Numbered from the stretch's first letter, positions 53,611 to 63,436 are shown. The stretch: 64,000 nt of DNA from Lysobacter defluvii IMMIB APB-9 = DSM 18482 (GCF_000423325.1 NZ_AUHT01000011.1:186001-250000); one strand, 5' to 3'. The notes: generated by a model not told the origin, from the sequence alone. Program-made: numbers and translations.

Positions 53611-53850
53611 ATGAGCACCATCGAAGAGCGCGTCAAGAAGATCGTCGTCGAGCAGCTGGGCGTCAAGGAAGAGGAAGTCACCACCAACGCCTCGTTCGTA
53701 GACGACCTGGGCGCTGACTCGCTGGACACCGTCGAGCTGGTCATGGCCCTCGAGGAAGAGTTCGAGTGCGAGATCCCGGACGAGGAAGCGGAGAAGATCA
53801 CCTCGGTCCAGCAGGCGATCGACTACGTCAAGGCGCACGTCAAGGAGTAA
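53611..53850 (+). CDS. acpP: Acyl carrier protein
   Basis: Carries growing acyl chains on a 4'-phosphopantetheine. It has 79 residues, is very acidic, with the prosthetic-group Ser37 in [21 protein letters not shown] 53611 after GGGAGGAG. A hairpin-T-run lies after the stop. Confidence 0.98.
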   Translation: MSTIEERVKKIVVEQLGVKEEEVTTNASFVDDLGADSLDTVELVMALEEEFECEIPDEEAEKITSVQQAIDYVKAHVKE

Positions 53851-53908
53851 GGCGCGCGCGGGCGGGTCCGGTCCAGTGGCCGGCGCCCAGCCTGGCAGGA
53901 CCTGACCG

Positions 53909-53936
53909 GGGCCGCTTCTTGCGGCCCTGCGTCTTT
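53909..53936 (+). terminator. Terminator or attenuator between acpP and fabF
   Basis: GGGCCGC and GCGGCCC form a 7 bp stem with loop TTCTT, then CTGCGTCTTT. It would let acpP be made in excess over fabF. Confidence 0.6.
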
Positions 53937-53961
53937 GCACGACCAGTCAACGGAGTCTCCA

Positions 53962-55200
53962 ATGTCCAAACGTCGCGTAGTGGTCACCGGCCTCGGCCTT
54001 GTCTCGCCGCTGGGCAACGACCTGGCCAGCAGCTGGGACGGCGTCGCCAATGGCCGTTCCGGGATCGGCCCGATCACCCATTTCGACGCCAGCGGCTTTG
54101 CCACCCGCATCGCCGGCGAGGTGCGCGACTTCGACGTCACCCGCTGGGTGCCGGCCAAGGACGCGCGCAAGATGGACCCGTTCATCCACTACGGCGTGGG
54201 TGCCTCGATGATGGCCATCGAGGATGCGGGGCTGGAGATCACCGAGGCGAACGCGCCGCGCATCGGCGCGCTGCTGGGCTCCGGGATCGGCGGCATCCTC
54301 GGCATCGAGGAGCAGACCGCCAAGTACCTCGACGGCGGTCCGCGCAAGATCTCGCCGTTCTACGTGCCCAGCACGATCATCAACATGCTGCCGGGCCAGG
54401 TCTCGCTGCTCACCGGCATCAAGGGCCCCAATTTCTCCGCGGTCTCCGCCTGCGCCACCGCCAACCACTCCATCGGCATGGCGATGCGGATGATCCAGTA
54501 CGGCGATGCCGACGTGATGCTGGCCGGCGGCGCCGAGCGCGGCTCCTCGCCGACCTCCATGGGCGGCTTCTGCTCGATGAAGGCGATGTCCACCCGCAAC
54601 GAGGCCCCGCAGGAGGCGAGCCGCCCCTGGGACAAGGATCGCGACGGCTTCGTGCTGGGCGACGGTGCCGGCGTGCTGGTGCTGGAGGAGTACGAGTCGG
54701 CGAAGGCGCGCGGCGCGCGGATCTACTGCGAACTGGCCGGGTTCGGAGCCAGCTCCGATGCCTTCCACATGACCGCCCCGAGCGAGGACGGCGAGGGCCC
54801 CGCGCGCTGCATGGCCGCCGCGATGGCCGACGCCGGCATCGGCCCGGAGCAGGTCGGCTACCTCAATGCCCACGGCACATCCACCCCGCTGGGCGACCTC
54901 GCCGAGACCCTGGCGATCAAGCGCGCACTGGGCGAGCACGCCTACCGCACCATGGTCAGCTCGACCAAGTCGATGACCGGGCACCTGCTGGGCGCGGCGG
55001 GCGGGGCCGAGGCGATCTTCTCGGTGCTGGCGCTGCACCACGGCGTGATCCCGCCGACCATCAACCTCGACGCGCCCGGCGAGGGCTGCGACCTGGACTA
55101 CGTCCCCAACGAGGCACGCCAACAGCAGGTCGACGTCGCGATGTCGAACGGCTTCGGCTTCGGCGGCACCAACGGCACGCTCGTCTTCCGGCGCATCTGA
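53962..55200 (+). CDS. fabF: Beta-ketoacyl-ACP synthase II
   Basis: Elongation condensing enzyme. It has 412 residues from ATG 53962 ([20 protein letters not shown]). The catalytic Cys164 is in [12 protein letters not shown], with the two His in [11 protein letters not shown] and [24 protein letters not shown] closes the protein. The stop is directly followed by the pabB GTG with no gap. Confidence 0.97.
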   Translation: MSKRRVVVTGLGLVSPLGNDLASSWDGVANGRSGIGPITHFDASGFATRIAGEVRDFDVTRWVPAKDARKMDPFIHYGVGASMMAIEDAGLEITEANAPRIGALLGSGIGGILGIEEQTAKYLDGGPRKISPFYVPSTIINMLPGQVSLLTGIKGPNFSAVSACATANHSIGMAMRMIQYGDADVMLAGGAERGSSPTSMGGFCSMKAMSTRNEAPQEASRPWDKDRDGFVLGDGAGVLVLEEYESAKARGARIYCELAGFGASSDAFHMTAPSEDGEGPARCMAAAMADAGIGPEQVGYLNAHGTSTPLGDLAETLAIKRALGEHAYRTMVSSTKSMTGHLLGAAGGAEAIFSVLALHHGVIPPTINLDAPGEGCDLDYVPNEARQQQVDVAMSNGFGFGGTNGTLVFRRI

Positions 55201-56559
55201 GTGCTGCTGGCGCGCCCGGTCGACTCGCCGCCGGACCTGCTCGACCTGCACCGGCGCGACCCGGTGCGATACCCGATGCTGCTCGAATCCAGCGCCCATG
55301 GCACCGCCCATGGGCGCTGGGACGTCCTGCTGCGGTCCAGCGGCGGATCGCTGCGGCTGGACCGGGACGGGAAGGTCCACGACCAGGCCGGAGTGGTGCA
55401 GCAGGGCGGGTTCCTGCGGGCGCTCGACCGCGACTGGAGGGCATTGCAGGTCCCGCGCGAGGAGCCGCGCTGGCCGTTCCGCGGCGGCTGGGGCCTGCTG
55501 CTGGGCTATGAGCTTGCCGGACAGGTGGAGCCGGTGCTTTCGCTGCCACCCGCCCCCGGCAGGCTCCCGGTCGCGCTGGCACTGCGCTGTCCGGCCGCGA
55601 TCCTGCGCGAGCGGGGTACCGGCGAATGCGTCGCGGTGGCCGAGCCCGGGCGCGAAGACCTGCTGGAGCAGATGCTCGACGACGCGGCCGCGGTGTCGCG
55701 CCAGCCGCTCGTTCCGGCACGCTGGCATCCGCCGGCGCGGGTGGAGGAGGAGCCTCCGCAGCGCTACCTGGACGCGATCGGCCGCGTGCTCGGGTACCTC
55801 GGCCAGGGCGACGTGTTCCAGGCCAACATCTCGCGCGGATGGCAGGCGCACTTCGATGCGCCGGTGGAGCCCGCCGCGCTGTTCGCACGACTGCGGCAGC
55901 ACAACCCGGCGCCGTTCGCGGGCCTCCTTGCCGGCGACGGCTGGGCGGTGGCCAGTGCCTCGCCGGAGCGGCTGGCCAGCGTGCGCGGCGAGGTCGTCGA
56001 GACCCGCCCGATCGCCGGTACCCGGCCGCGGGTGCCGGGCGACGACGAGCCCGGCCGCATCCGCGAGCTGGTCGGCCATCCCAAGGAGCGCGCCGAGCAC
56101 GTGATGCTGGTGGACCTGGAGCGCAACGACCTGGGCCGGGTCAGCCGGACCGGCACGGTGCAGGTCGACGAGCTGATGGCCGTGGAGAGCTACGCCCACG
56201 TGCACCACATCGTCAGCAACGTGCGCGGCGCGCTGCGCGAGGGCACCACCCCCGGCGAGGTGATCGCGGCGACCTTCCCCGGCGGCACCATCACCGGCTG
56301 CCCCAAGGTCCGGTGCATGCAGGTGATCGCCGAACTGGAGGGCGAGGGGCGCGGCGCCTATACCGGCTCGATGGGCTGGCTCAACCGCGACGGCGACATG
56401 GACCTCAACATCCTGATCCGCAGCGCGGAGGTCGAAGGCGACATCGTGCGCTTCCGGGCCGGGGCCGGGATCGTCATCGACTCCGATCCCCCGCGCGAAC
56501 TGGAGGAAACGCGCGCCAAGGCCCGGGGCATGCTGCGGGCGCTGGGGGTGGAAGGGTGA
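55201..56559 (+). CDS. pabB: Aminodeoxychorismate synthase component I (PabB-like)
   Basis: Converts chorismate and ammonia to 4-amino-4-deoxychorismate for folate synthesis. From the GTG at 55201 it has 452 residues. The chorismate-binding fold is clear: ETRPIAGTRPR, LVGHPKERAEHVMLVDLERNDLG, VESYAHVHHIVSNVRG, FPGGTITGCPKVRCMQVI. E. coli PabB has a catalytic Lys in PIKGT; here the position is Ala272, as in TrpE. PabB is inferred from the adjacent pabC; a TrpE-like function cannot be excluded. No pabA is nearby. The GTG follows the fabF stop without a gap and pabC overlaps its stop. Confidence 0.85.
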   Translation: MLLARPVDSPPDLLDLHRRDPVRYPMLLESSAHGTAHGRWDVLLRSSGGSLRLDRDGKVHDQAGVVQQGGFLRALDRDWRALQVPREEPRWPFRGGWGLLLGYELAGQVEPVLSLPPAPGRLPVALALRCPAAILRERGTGECVAVAEPGREDLLEQMLDDAAAVSRQPLVPARWHPPARVEEEPPQRYLDAIGRVLGYLGQGDVFQANISRGWQAHFDAPVEPAALFARLRQHNPAPFAGLLAGDGWAVASASPERLASVRGEVVETRPIAGTRPRVPGDDEPGRIRELVGHPKERAEHVMLVDLERNDLGRVSRTGTVQVDELMAVESYAHVHHIVSNVRGALREGTTPGEVIAATFPGGTITGCPKVRCMQVIAELEGEGRGAYTGSMGWLNRDGDMDLNILIRSAEVEGDIVRFRAGAGIVIDSDPPRELEETRAKARGMLRALGVEG

Positions 56560-57371
56560 GCGCCAGCGAGCGGATCTACCGCGGCCAGGCACGGGTCGAG
56601 TCCATCGCCCCCGACGACCGCGGCTTCCGCTACGGCGACGGCCTGTTCGAAACGATGCGCGGCCATCGCGGCAGCGTCCCGTGGTGGCCGGCGCACTGGC
56701 GCCGGCTGTCGGCGGGGGCGTCGCGGCTGCAGCTGCCGTTGCCGCCTGAGGCGCTCGTACTCGGGGAGATCGCCGCGTTGCTGGATGGCGGCGACGGAGT
56801 GGTGCGGCTGCAGCTCACGCGTGGGGGCGGGGGCCGCGGCTACGCGCCCCCGGCCGCCGCCGAGCCGGCCTGGGTGCTGTCGCGGCACGAATCGCCGCCC
56901 CCGCCTCCGGAGCGCGGCCTGGGGCTGCGCTGGTGCACGACCCGCCTGGCAGCGCAGCCCCTGCTGGCGGGCCTCAAGCACTGCAACCGGCTGGAGCAGG
57001 TGCTGGCCCGCCTCGAGCTGCGCGGCGGCGGGGACGACGAGGGGTTGTTGCTGGGCGAAGAGGGCGAGGTCGTCTCGGCGATCTCCGCCAACCTCTTCAT
57101 CCTGCGCGGCGGGCGGTGGTGGACGCCCCCGGTCGATCGCTGCGGCGTCGCGGGCGTGTGCCGTGGCTGGCTGCTGGAGCAGGGCCTGGCCGGGGAGCGG
57201 CGCCTGGACCGGGAAGCGGTCGAACAGGCGGAGGCGGTGGTCCTGACCAACGCCGTGCGCGGTATCCTCCCGGTCTCGGGGCTGGGGACGCGACGCTGGT
57301 CGCCACACCCGCGGACCGGCGCCCTGCGCGCCGCGCTCGCGGCCGCGCACCCCGCCTTCGCCGACAGCTGA
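56556..57371 (+). CDS. pabC: Aminodeoxychorismate lyase
   Basis: PLP enzyme that splits aminodeoxychorismate into 4-aminobenzoate and pyruvate. From the GTG at 56556 (GTGA overlap with pabB) it has 271 residues of the class IV aminotransferase fold: DDRGFRYGDGLFETMRG, and the PLP Lys141 in LLAGLKHCNRLEQVLARLE. EVVSAISANLFILRGGRWWTPP and LTNAVRGILPVSGLG follow. It is in the conserved pabC-mltG-tmk-holB order. Confidence 0.93.
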   Translation: MSASERIYRGQARVESIAPDDRGFRYGDGLFETMRGHRGSVPWWPAHWRRLSAGASRLQLPLPPEALVLGEIAALLDGGDGVVRLQLTRGGGGRGYAPPAAAEPAWVLSRHESPPPPPERGLGLRWCTTRLAAQPLLAGLKHCNRLEQVLARLELRGGGDDEGLLLGEEGEVVSAISANLFILRGGRWWTPPVDRCGVAGVCRGWLLEQGLAGERRLDREAVEQAEAVVLTNAVRGILPVSGLGTRRWSPHPRTGALRAALAAAHPAFADS

Positions 57372-57383
57372 CCCGGAGCCCAC

Positions 57384-58466
57384 GTGACCGCCTCCCGACC
57401 CCACGGCCGCGCCGGCCTCAAGTTCCTGTTCCTGCTCGTGGTCCTCGTGGTGCTGGGCGCCGCCGCCGCGGGGTGGTGGGGCTGGCAGCGCTACCAAGCG
57501 TTCGCCGGCACGCCGCTGGACGGCTTCGACGAGGACGCGACGGTGATCGTCGAGCGCGGTGACTCGTTCCCCGCGGTGGTGCGCAAGCTGCGCGACGCCG
57601 GCGTGACAGCCGGCGACGACCTGGAGTGGCGCCTGCTCGCCCGCCAGCTCGGCGCCGATGCGCGCCTGCACGTCGGCGAGTACGTGCTGCGCGAGGGCAT
57701 GACGCCGCGCGAGCTGCTGGAGGCGATGTCCCGCGGCGACATCGTCCAGCACCGCTTCACCATCGTCGAGGGCTGGAACATCCGCGAGCTGCGCGCCGCA
57801 CTGGCGCGTGCCGGGGTGCTCGTGCAGGAGACCGCGGACCTGGACGATGCCGCGCTGATGGAGGCGCTCGGCCGCGGGGGCGAGCATCCGGAAGGCCGCT
57901 TCCTGCCGGAGACCTACGTCTTCACCCGCGGCGACAGTGACCTGGACGTGCTCGCGCGCGCCGCCCGGGCGATGGACGAGGCGCTGGCGGAGGCCTGGGA
58001 GGCGCGCGACCCCGATACCCCGCTGCAGACCCCGTACGAGATGCTGATCCTTGCCTCCATCGTGGAGAAGGAGACCGGGATCGCCGAGGAGCGTCCGCGC
58101 ATCGCCGGCCTGTTCGCGCGCCGGCTGCGCATCGGCATGCGCCTGCAGACCGACCCGACCGTCATCTACGGCATCGGCGAGGACTACGACGGCAACATCC
58201 GGCGCGTCCACCTCGAGACCGACACCCCCTACAACACCTACACCCGCGACGGCCTGCCGCCCACGCCGATCGCCATGCCCGGCCGCGCCGCGCTGCAGGC
58301 CGTCGCCTCCCCGGAGGAGGGCACCGCGCTGTACTTCGTCGCCGTGGGCGACGGCAGTGGCCGCCACCTGTTCGCCGACAGCTACGCCGAGCACCAGGCC
58401 AACGTGCGCCGCTACCTGCGCAACTATCGTGAGTACGTGCGCGGGCTGGAGGCAGGGGAACAGTGA
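57384..58466 (+). CDS. mltG: Endolytic murein transglycosylase MltG
   Basis: Inner-membrane enzyme thought to end glycan strands during elongation. It has 360 residues. One N-terminal anchor (FLFLLVVLVVLGAAAAGWW), a LysM-like region, and the YceG catalytic domain with Glu228 in LILASIVEKETGIAEERP are present; DPTVIYGIGEDY and NTYTRDGLPPTPIAMPG complete the active cleft. GTG 57384 with GGAG upstream. The stop overlaps the tmk GTG. Confidence 0.95.
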   Translation: MTASRPHGRAGLKFLFLLVVLVVLGAAAAGWWGWQRYQAFAGTPLDGFDEDATVIVERGDSFPAVVRKLRDAGVTAGDDLEWRLLARQLGADARLHVGEYVLREGMTPRELLEAMSRGDIVQHRFTIVEGWNIRELRAALARAGVLVQETADLDDAALMEALGRGGEHPEGRFLPETYVFTRGDSDLDVLARAARAMDEALAEAWEARDPDTPLQTPYEMLILASIVEKETGIAEERPRIAGLFARRLRIGMRLQTDPTVIYGIGEDYDGNIRRVHLETDTPYNTYTRDGLPPTPIAMPGRAALQAVASPEEGTALYFVAVGDGSGRHLFADSYAEHQANVRRYLRNYREYVRGLEAGEQ

Positions 58467-59107
58467 CCGGCACGCTCCGCACCGAACCACGCCTGGTGAC
58501 CCTGGAGGGGGGCGAGGGCGCCGGCAAGAGCACCGTGCTCGCCGCGCTCCGGACCCTGCTGGAGGAGGCTGGCGAACGCGTGGTGTGCACCCGCGAGCCC
58601 GGCGGCACGCCGCTGGCGGAGCGGATCCGCGCGCTGCTGCTCGATCCCAGCCACGAGGCCCCGGCGCCCGCCACCGAGCTGCTGCTGATGTTCGCCGCGC
58701 GCGCCCAGCACGTGCAGGCGACGATCGCCCCGGCACTGGCCCAGGGCACCTGGGTGCTCAGCGACCGCTTCACCGACGCCAGCCACGCCTACCAGGGCGC
58801 GGCACGCAATGGCGACCGTGGGCTGATCGGGCTGCTCGAGGAGCGGGTGGTCGGCATTTCGCCGGGCCTGACCCTGCTGCTGGACGTCCCGGTCGAGGTC
58901 GGCCTGGCCCGAGCGCGCGAGCGAGGCGGCGTGGACCGCATCGAGGCCGAGGACACCGCCTTCTTCGAGCGGGTGCGGGCGGGGTACCGGGAACGGGCGG
59001 CAGCGGAGCCGGGGCGGTTCCGGGTGATCGATGCCAGCCGCCCCGCCGACGAGGTCGCCGCCGCCGCGGCGCGCCACCTCGACGACTACCGCAGGTCGCT
59101 CGCATGA
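58463..59107 (+). CDS. tmk: Thymidylate kinase
   Basis: Phosphorylates dTMP to dTDP. It has 214 residues. The P-loop GGEGAGKST is at 16-24, the DR motif in LSDRFTDASHAYQGA, and a LID region with Arg residues (ARARERGGVDRIE). GTG 58463 overlaps the mltG stop; its own stop overlaps the holB ATG. Confidence 0.96.
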   Translation: MTGTLRTEPRLVTLEGGEGAGKSTVLAALRTLLEEAGERVVCTREPGGTPLAERIRALLLDPSHEAPAPATELLLMFAARAQHVQATIAPALAQGTWVLSDRFTDASHAYQGAARNGDRGLIGLLEERVVGISPGLTLLLDVPVEVGLARARERGGVDRIEAEDTAFFERVRAGYRERAAAEPGRFRVIDASRPADEVAAAAARHLDDYRRSLA

Positions 59108-60126
59108 GCGCGCTCGCGCCCTGGCAGCTGCGGGTGCACGACCGTGCCGCCGCCGCGCTCGACGCGGGCCGGCTGGGGCACGGGCTGCTGCTGTGCGGGC
59201 CACCTCGCCTGGGCAAGCGCGAGGTGGCCGAGCGCCTGGCTGCGCGCGTGCTCTGCGAGGACACCGGATCCGGAATGGCGCCGTGCGGGCAGTGCCGCAG
59301 CTGCCGCCTCATCGCCGCGCGGTCGCAGCTGGACCCGCCCGAGGTGCGGCCCGACGGCAGCCCCGCGCATCCCTGGGGCCACCCGGCCCACCCGGACCTG
59401 CTGCTGGTCGGTCATGCCTGGAACCACAAGGCGCGGCCGCCGCGCATGCGCACCGAGATCGTCATCGACCAGGTGCGTGCCCTCGGCGAGCAGATGGCGC
59501 TGACCCCGCAGTACGGCAGGGCGAAGGTGGCGATCATCGACCCGGGCGAGGCGGTCAACACCGCCGCCGCCAACGCCCTGCTCAAGACGCTCGAGGAGCC
59601 GGTGCCGGGCCGCTACCTGTGGATCGTCGCCTCCGAGCCGGCGCGCCTGCCGGCGACCATCCGCAGCCGCTGCCAGAAGCTCGAGTTCCGCCTGCCGCCG
59701 CGCGCGGAGGCACGCGAATGGCTGCTCGGCCAGGGCCATGCCGAAGCGGACGTGGACGAGGCGCTGGAGGCCACGCGCGGGCACCCCGGGCAGGCACACG
59801 CCTGGATGCGCGAGGGCGTGCTGGAACTGCGGCGCGAGGTCGCCCGCGGGCTGGCCGATGCCGGTGCCGGCCGCGCCGCGGTGCCGGAGCTGGCGCAGGC
59901 CTGGACCGCCGACGCGAACGGGCCGCTGCGGCTGCAGCTGGCCGCCGACCTGGCGCTGGCGCAGGCCTCCGCCAACTTGACCGACCCGGCGCGCACGCGC
60001 AGTCTGGCGGAGTGGTTCGACCGCGCCAACAAGGCCCGCGACCTGCTGCAGAGCACGGTCCGCGCCGACCTGGTGGTGGTAGAGCTGCTGCTGGCCTGGC
60101 GCGCGGTGCACGCGCGGCCGGGATGA
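59104..60126 (+). CDS. holB: DNA polymerase III delta' subunit
   Basis: Clamp-loader stator. It has 340 residues. The degenerate Walker A (LLCGPPRLGKREVAERL), Zn-binding Cys in CEDTGSGMAPCGQCRSCRL, ALLKTLEEPVPGRYLWIVASEP, and the SRC-type sensor TIRSRCQKLEFRL are visible. As usual for delta', the P-loop looks unable to bind ATP. ATG 59104 (ATGA overlap with tmk). Confidence 0.94.
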   Translation: MSALAPWQLRVHDRAAAALDAGRLGHGLLLCGPPRLGKREVAERLAARVLCEDTGSGMAPCGQCRSCRLIAARSQLDPPEVRPDGSPAHPWGHPAHPDLLLVGHAWNHKARPPRMRTEIVIDQVRALGEQMALTPQYGRAKVAIIDPGEAVNTAAANALLKTLEEPVPGRYLWIVASEPARLPATIRSRCQKLEFRLPPRAEAREWLLGQGHAEADVDEALEATRGHPGQAHAWMREGVLELRREVARGLADAGAGRAAVPELAQAWTADANGPLRLQLAADLALAQASANLTDPARTRSLAEWFDRANKARDLLQSTVRADLVVVELLLAWRAVHARPG

Positions 60127-60169
60127 CGTACGGGCCGGGTGCGGCCCGGGCAAGCAGGGATACAGGACG

Positions 60170-60526
60170 ATGGTTGCAGCAGGGGGCGCGAGGCAGGGAA
60201 TCCTGACCCTCGCAGTGAAGGACAAGGCGGCGCTGTACAACGCGTACATGCCGTACATCCGCAACGGCGGGCTGTTCGTGACCACGCCAAGGCGCTATTT
60301 CCTCGGCGACGAGGTGTTCGTGCTGGTGACGCTGCCCGAATCCAGCGAGCGCATGCCGATCGCCGGAAAGGTGGTCTGGGTGACGCCCGCCGGCGCCCAG
60401 GGTGCGCGGCCCGCGGGCATCGGCGTGCAGTTCAACGAGGGTCCCGAGGGCGACGCGCTGCGGGGCCGGATCGAGGCGCTGCTGGCCGGCAGCCTCGAGG
60501 CCGACCGGCCGACCCACACCATGTGA
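60170..60526 (+). CDS. pilZ: Type IV pilus protein PilZ
   Basis: A 118-residue single PilZ domain. In Xanthomonas this protein joins the pilus ATPase PilB and the c-di-GMP receptor FimX and does not itself bind c-di-GMP. The N-terminal RxxxR motif of canonical c-di-GMP-binding PilZ domains is absent (RQGILTLAVKDKAALYNAYMP). NGGLFVTTPRRYFLGDEVFV and GKVVWVTPAGAQG-R-AGIGVQF are conserved. It is 43 bp after holB on the same strand, a placement typical of Pseudomonas and Xanthomonas. Confidence 0.93.
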   Translation: MVAAGGARQGILTLAVKDKAALYNAYMPYIRNGGLFVTTPRRYFLGDEVFVLVTLPESSERMPIAGKVVWVTPAGAQGARPAGIGVQFNEGPEGDALRGRIEALLAGSLEADRPTHTM

Positions 60527-60560
60527 CGCCGGGCGCCGCCCGCGGGCGGCGCGTGGGCAC

Positions 60561-62636
60561 TCAGCCCTGGCGCAGCGCCGGCGAGTCCCAGCCGGGCCGC
60601 GGCGCGAAACGCTCGCCATGGCGCGACTGCAGCTGCTGCAGCCGAGCCAGGAGCGCCTCGGGCCCGGTGTCGCGGATGTACTGGATCGGGCCACCGCGGA
60701 AGGGTGCGAAGCCGGTCCCGAAGATGACGCCCGCATCCAGCAGGTCGGCGTCGGCTACCACGCCATCGTGCAGGCAGGCCACCGCCTCGTTGAGCAGCGG
60801 CAGGATCAGCCGGTCCTGCAGGTCCTCCGGCGCCTTGTAGCCCTCGGGCAGCTCCGGCTTGACCGCCTTGCCGTCCTCCCAGCGGTACAGGCCCTGGCCG
60901 TCCTTCTTGCCGCGCCGGCCCGGTTCGGCCTGCCCGGCCAGCGCTTCCGGCACCTGCAGCCCGAGGAAAGGCGACAGCTCCGCGCCAACGCCAGCGGCGA
61001 CGTCCAGTCCCACCGTGTCGACCAGTTCGATGGGTCCCATCGGCATGCCGAAGGCCTCGGCCGCGCGGTCGATCGCACGCCCGGGGATCCCCTCCGAGTA
61101 CGCCGTCACCGCTTCGAGCATGTACGGGAACAGCACCCGGTTGACGAGGAAGCCGGGGGTGCCGGCGACCGGAACCGGCAGCTTGCCCAGGGCCTTGCAG
61201 AAGCCGGCCAGGCGCTGCTCGGTCGCCGGGTCCATGCGCGCGTGCCGCACGATTTCCACCAGCGGCATCAGCGCGACCGGGTTGAAGTAGTGCAGGCCCG
61301 CGAACTGCGCCGGCCGCTGCAGGCCTTCGGCGAGCTCGTCGAGCGGAATCGAGGAGGTGTTGCTGGCCAGCAGTGCGCCGGGTTTCATCGCCGGCTCCAC
61401 GCTGGCGTACAGCTCGCGCTTGGCACCGGGTTGCTCGATGATCGCCTCGATCACCAGGTCGGCCTGCGCGGCGCCTTCCCCGGCCAGGTCGCCCTTGAGG
61501 CGTGCGGCGACTTCCGGCCGCTTCGACTCGTCCTTCACCTTCTTCGCGAACAGCTCGCCGGCACGCGACAGCGCCTTGTCGATGTACTCCTGCCCGCGGT
61601 CGTTGAGCGTGACCTGGAAGCCCTTGTACGCCGACCAGGCGGCGATGTCGCCGCCCATCACGCCGGCGCCGACCACGTGCACGCGGGAGATGCCGTGGTC
61701 CTTGCCGCCGGCCGACTTCAGGCGCTCCTGCAGGAAGAACACCCGGATCAGGTTGCGCGCGGTGGGCGTGCCGGCGAGCTTCGCCACCGACTTGCGCTCG
61801 GCGGCGAGCCGGCGCTGTAGGCCGCCGCCGGTGTTCTTCCACGTCTCCACCAGCGCGTAGGGCGCGGGGTAGTGCTCCCTGCGTGCCTTGCGCGCGACCT
61901 GCTTGAGCGACATCGGGGCGATCACCTGCCGCGCCGCCCAGGTGTTGGTCAGCCAGCCCATGAAGCGTTGGCGCAGGGGGCGCGTGGTGCCCTTGAGCGC
62001 GAGCGCCGCCGCGGTGTCGACCAGCATCGCCTTCTCGGCGGTGCGGTCGACCAGGCCCTTGGCCCGTGCGGCCGAGGCCGACAGGCTGCGCCCGGTGAGC
62101 ATCAGGTCCAGCGCGTCGGGCGCGCCAATCAACCGCGGCAGCCGCACGCTGCCACCCCAGCCCGGGTAGATGCCCAGCTTCACCTCGGGCAGTCCGATGC
62201 GGGTGGACGGGTCCTTGCTGGCGACGCGGTAGTCGCAGGCCAGGGCCAGCTCGGTGCCGCCGCCCATGCAGAAGCCGTGGATCGCGGCCACCGTGGGCGA
62301 GGGCAGCGAGGCCAGGCGCTGGAACACCTGCTGCCCGCGCTGCAGGGCGCCGCCGATGGTGCCCTTGGCATCGAAGTCCTGGAACTCCTTGATGTCGGCG
62401 CCGGCGATGAAGCCGTTGTCCTTGCCGGAGGCGAAGACGATGCCCTTCGGCGGGTCGATCGCGAGGCGCTCGAGCAGGCCGTCCAGTTCGATCAGCACGT
62501 CCTGGGACAGCGCGTTCACGGCCTCGCCGGCGCGATCCAGCGACAGCACCAGCACGCCGTCGTCGCGCATCTGCCAGGACCAGTGCTGCAGGCGCAGGCC
62601 GTCGAAACCGGGGACAGCGGACGCGTTCGTGGCCAT
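60561..62636 (-). CDS. Fatty acid oxidation complex alpha subunit (FadB/FadJ-like)
   Basis: Bifunctional enoyl-CoA hydratase/3-hydroxyacyl-CoA dehydrogenase of 691 residues. The crotonase half shows the oxyanion loop GADIKEFQDFDAK, HGFCMGGGTELALACDYRVAS and GLPEVKLGIYPGWGGSVRLPRL. The dehydrogenase half shows VHVVGAGVMGGDIAAWSAYKGF, NTSSIPLDEL, and catalytic-region HYFNPVALMPLVEIVR. No thiolase gene is adjacent, unlike fadBA. ATG 62636. It is convergent with pilZ and divergent from rpoE. Confidence 0.9.
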   Translation of the reverse strand: MATNASAVPGFDGLRLQHWSWQMRDDGVLVLSLDRAGEAVNALSQDVLIELDGLLERLAIDPPKGIVFASGKDNGFIAGADIKEFQDFDAKGTIGGALQRGQQVFQRLASLPSPTVAAIHGFCMGGGTELALACDYRVASKDPSTRIGLPEVKLGIYPGWGGSVRLPRLIGAPDALDLMLTGRSLSASAARAKGLVDRTAEKAMLVDTAAALALKGTTRPLRQRFMGWLTNTWAARQVIAPMSLKQVARKARREHYPAPYALVETWKNTGGGLQRRLAAERKSVAKLAGTPTARNLIRVFFLQERLKSAGGKDHGISRVHVVGAGVMGGDIAAWSAYKGFQVTLNDRGQEYIDKALSRAGELFAKKVKDESKRPEVAARLKGDLAGEGAAQADLVIEAIIEQPGAKRELYASVEPAMKPGALLASNTSSIPLDELAEGLQRPAQFAGLHYFNPVALMPLVEIVRHARMDPATEQRLAGFCKALGKLPVPVAGTPGFLVNRVLFPYMLEAVTAYSEGIPGRAIDRAAEAFGMPMGPIELVDTVGLDVAAGVGAELSPFLGLQVPEALAGQAEPGRRGKKDGQGLYRWEDGKAVKPELPEGYKAPEDLQDRLILPLLNEAVACLHDGVVADADLLDAGVIFGTGFAPFRGGPIQYIRDTGPEALLARLQQLQSRHGERFAPRPGWDSPALRQG

Positions 62637-62763
62637 CCGGCACCATCCGTTCAGGTATGGAGGAACCGCTATGATCCGGGCGGGCTTTCGCCGCCGTCAA
62701 ATCGGCAGCCATGACCGCTGGCGCTTGCACCGCGCGCCGGCCGCCCCAAAGTCTGCACCCGTT

Positions 62764-62790
62764 GGAACTTTCTCCCGCAAGGGTTGTCCA
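62764..62790 (+). promoter_or_regulatory. Sigma-E type promoter of rpoE
   Basis: GGAACTT (62764-62770), a 16-base spacer and TCCA (62787-62790) match the RpoE -35 GGAACTT and weaker -10. About 43 bases before the rpoE ATG. This predicts autoregulation. Confidence 0.75.
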
Positions 62791-62832
62791 TTGTTCGGCC
62801 ACGGCCGAGCCCGAAGGAGCGACGGCGGCGGC

Positions 62833-63432
62833 ATGGCCGGGAACGAACTGGATCAGGAGCTGGTACAGCGTGTGCAGCAGGGCGACAGCGCCGCGTTCGA
62901 TGTCCTCGTGCGCCGGCACCAGCACCGCATCCTCGCCCTCGTGGGCCGCTACGTCGCCGACTGGTCGGAGTGCCAGGACGTCGCGCAGGAGGCGTTCATC
63001 CGCGCCTACCGCGCCATCGGCACCTTCCGTGGCGACTCGCAGTTCCACACATGGTTGCATCGCATCGCAGTGAACACCGCCAAGAACCACCTCGTTGCAC
63101 AGGGACGCCGGCCCCCCGGCGCGGACATCGACGCCATCGATGCCGAGAACTTCGACTCCGGGATGCGGCTGCGGGACAACGACACGCCCGACCGCGAACT
63201 GGCACGCGAGCAGGTCGCGCAGGTGGTGCTCGACGTGGTGGCCGGGCTGCCGGCGGAACTGCGCGAGGCGATCACCCTGCGCGAGGCCGAGGGGCTGGGC
63301 TACCAGGAGATCGCCGAGCGCATGGACTGCCCGGTGGGCACGGTGCGTTCGCGCATCTTCCGCGCCCGCGAGGCGATCGACGCCGCGCTGGCACCGCTGC
63401 TCGACGGCGACGACGACGGCGTGGTGCATTGA
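62833..63432 (+). CDS. rpoE: RNA polymerase sigma-E factor
   Basis: ECF sigma factor of 199 residues for envelope stress. Region 2 is clear: WSECQDVAQEAFIRAYRAIG, then DSQFHTWLHRIAVNTAKNHL. Region 4 has LPAELREAITLREAEGLGYQEIAERMDCPVGTVRSRIFRAREAI. ATG 62833. Upstream frame is open but shows no sigma similarity. rseA starts 4 bp after the stop. Confidence 0.96.
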   Translation: MAGNELDQELVQRVQQGDSAAFDVLVRRHQHRILALVGRYVADWSECQDVAQEAFIRAYRAIGTFRGDSQFHTWLHRIAVNTAKNHLVAQGRRPPGADIDAIDAENFDSGMRLRDNDTPDRELAREQVAQVVLDVVAGLPAELREAITLREAEGLGYQEIAERMDCPVGTVRSRIFRAREAIDAALAPLLDGDDDGVVH

Positions 63433-63436
63433 GGAC

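Noticed and set aside
53947-56592. An 881-codon minus-strand frame over fabF and pabB
   Set aside because: Antisense shadow; the plus-strand genes have full catalytic motifs.
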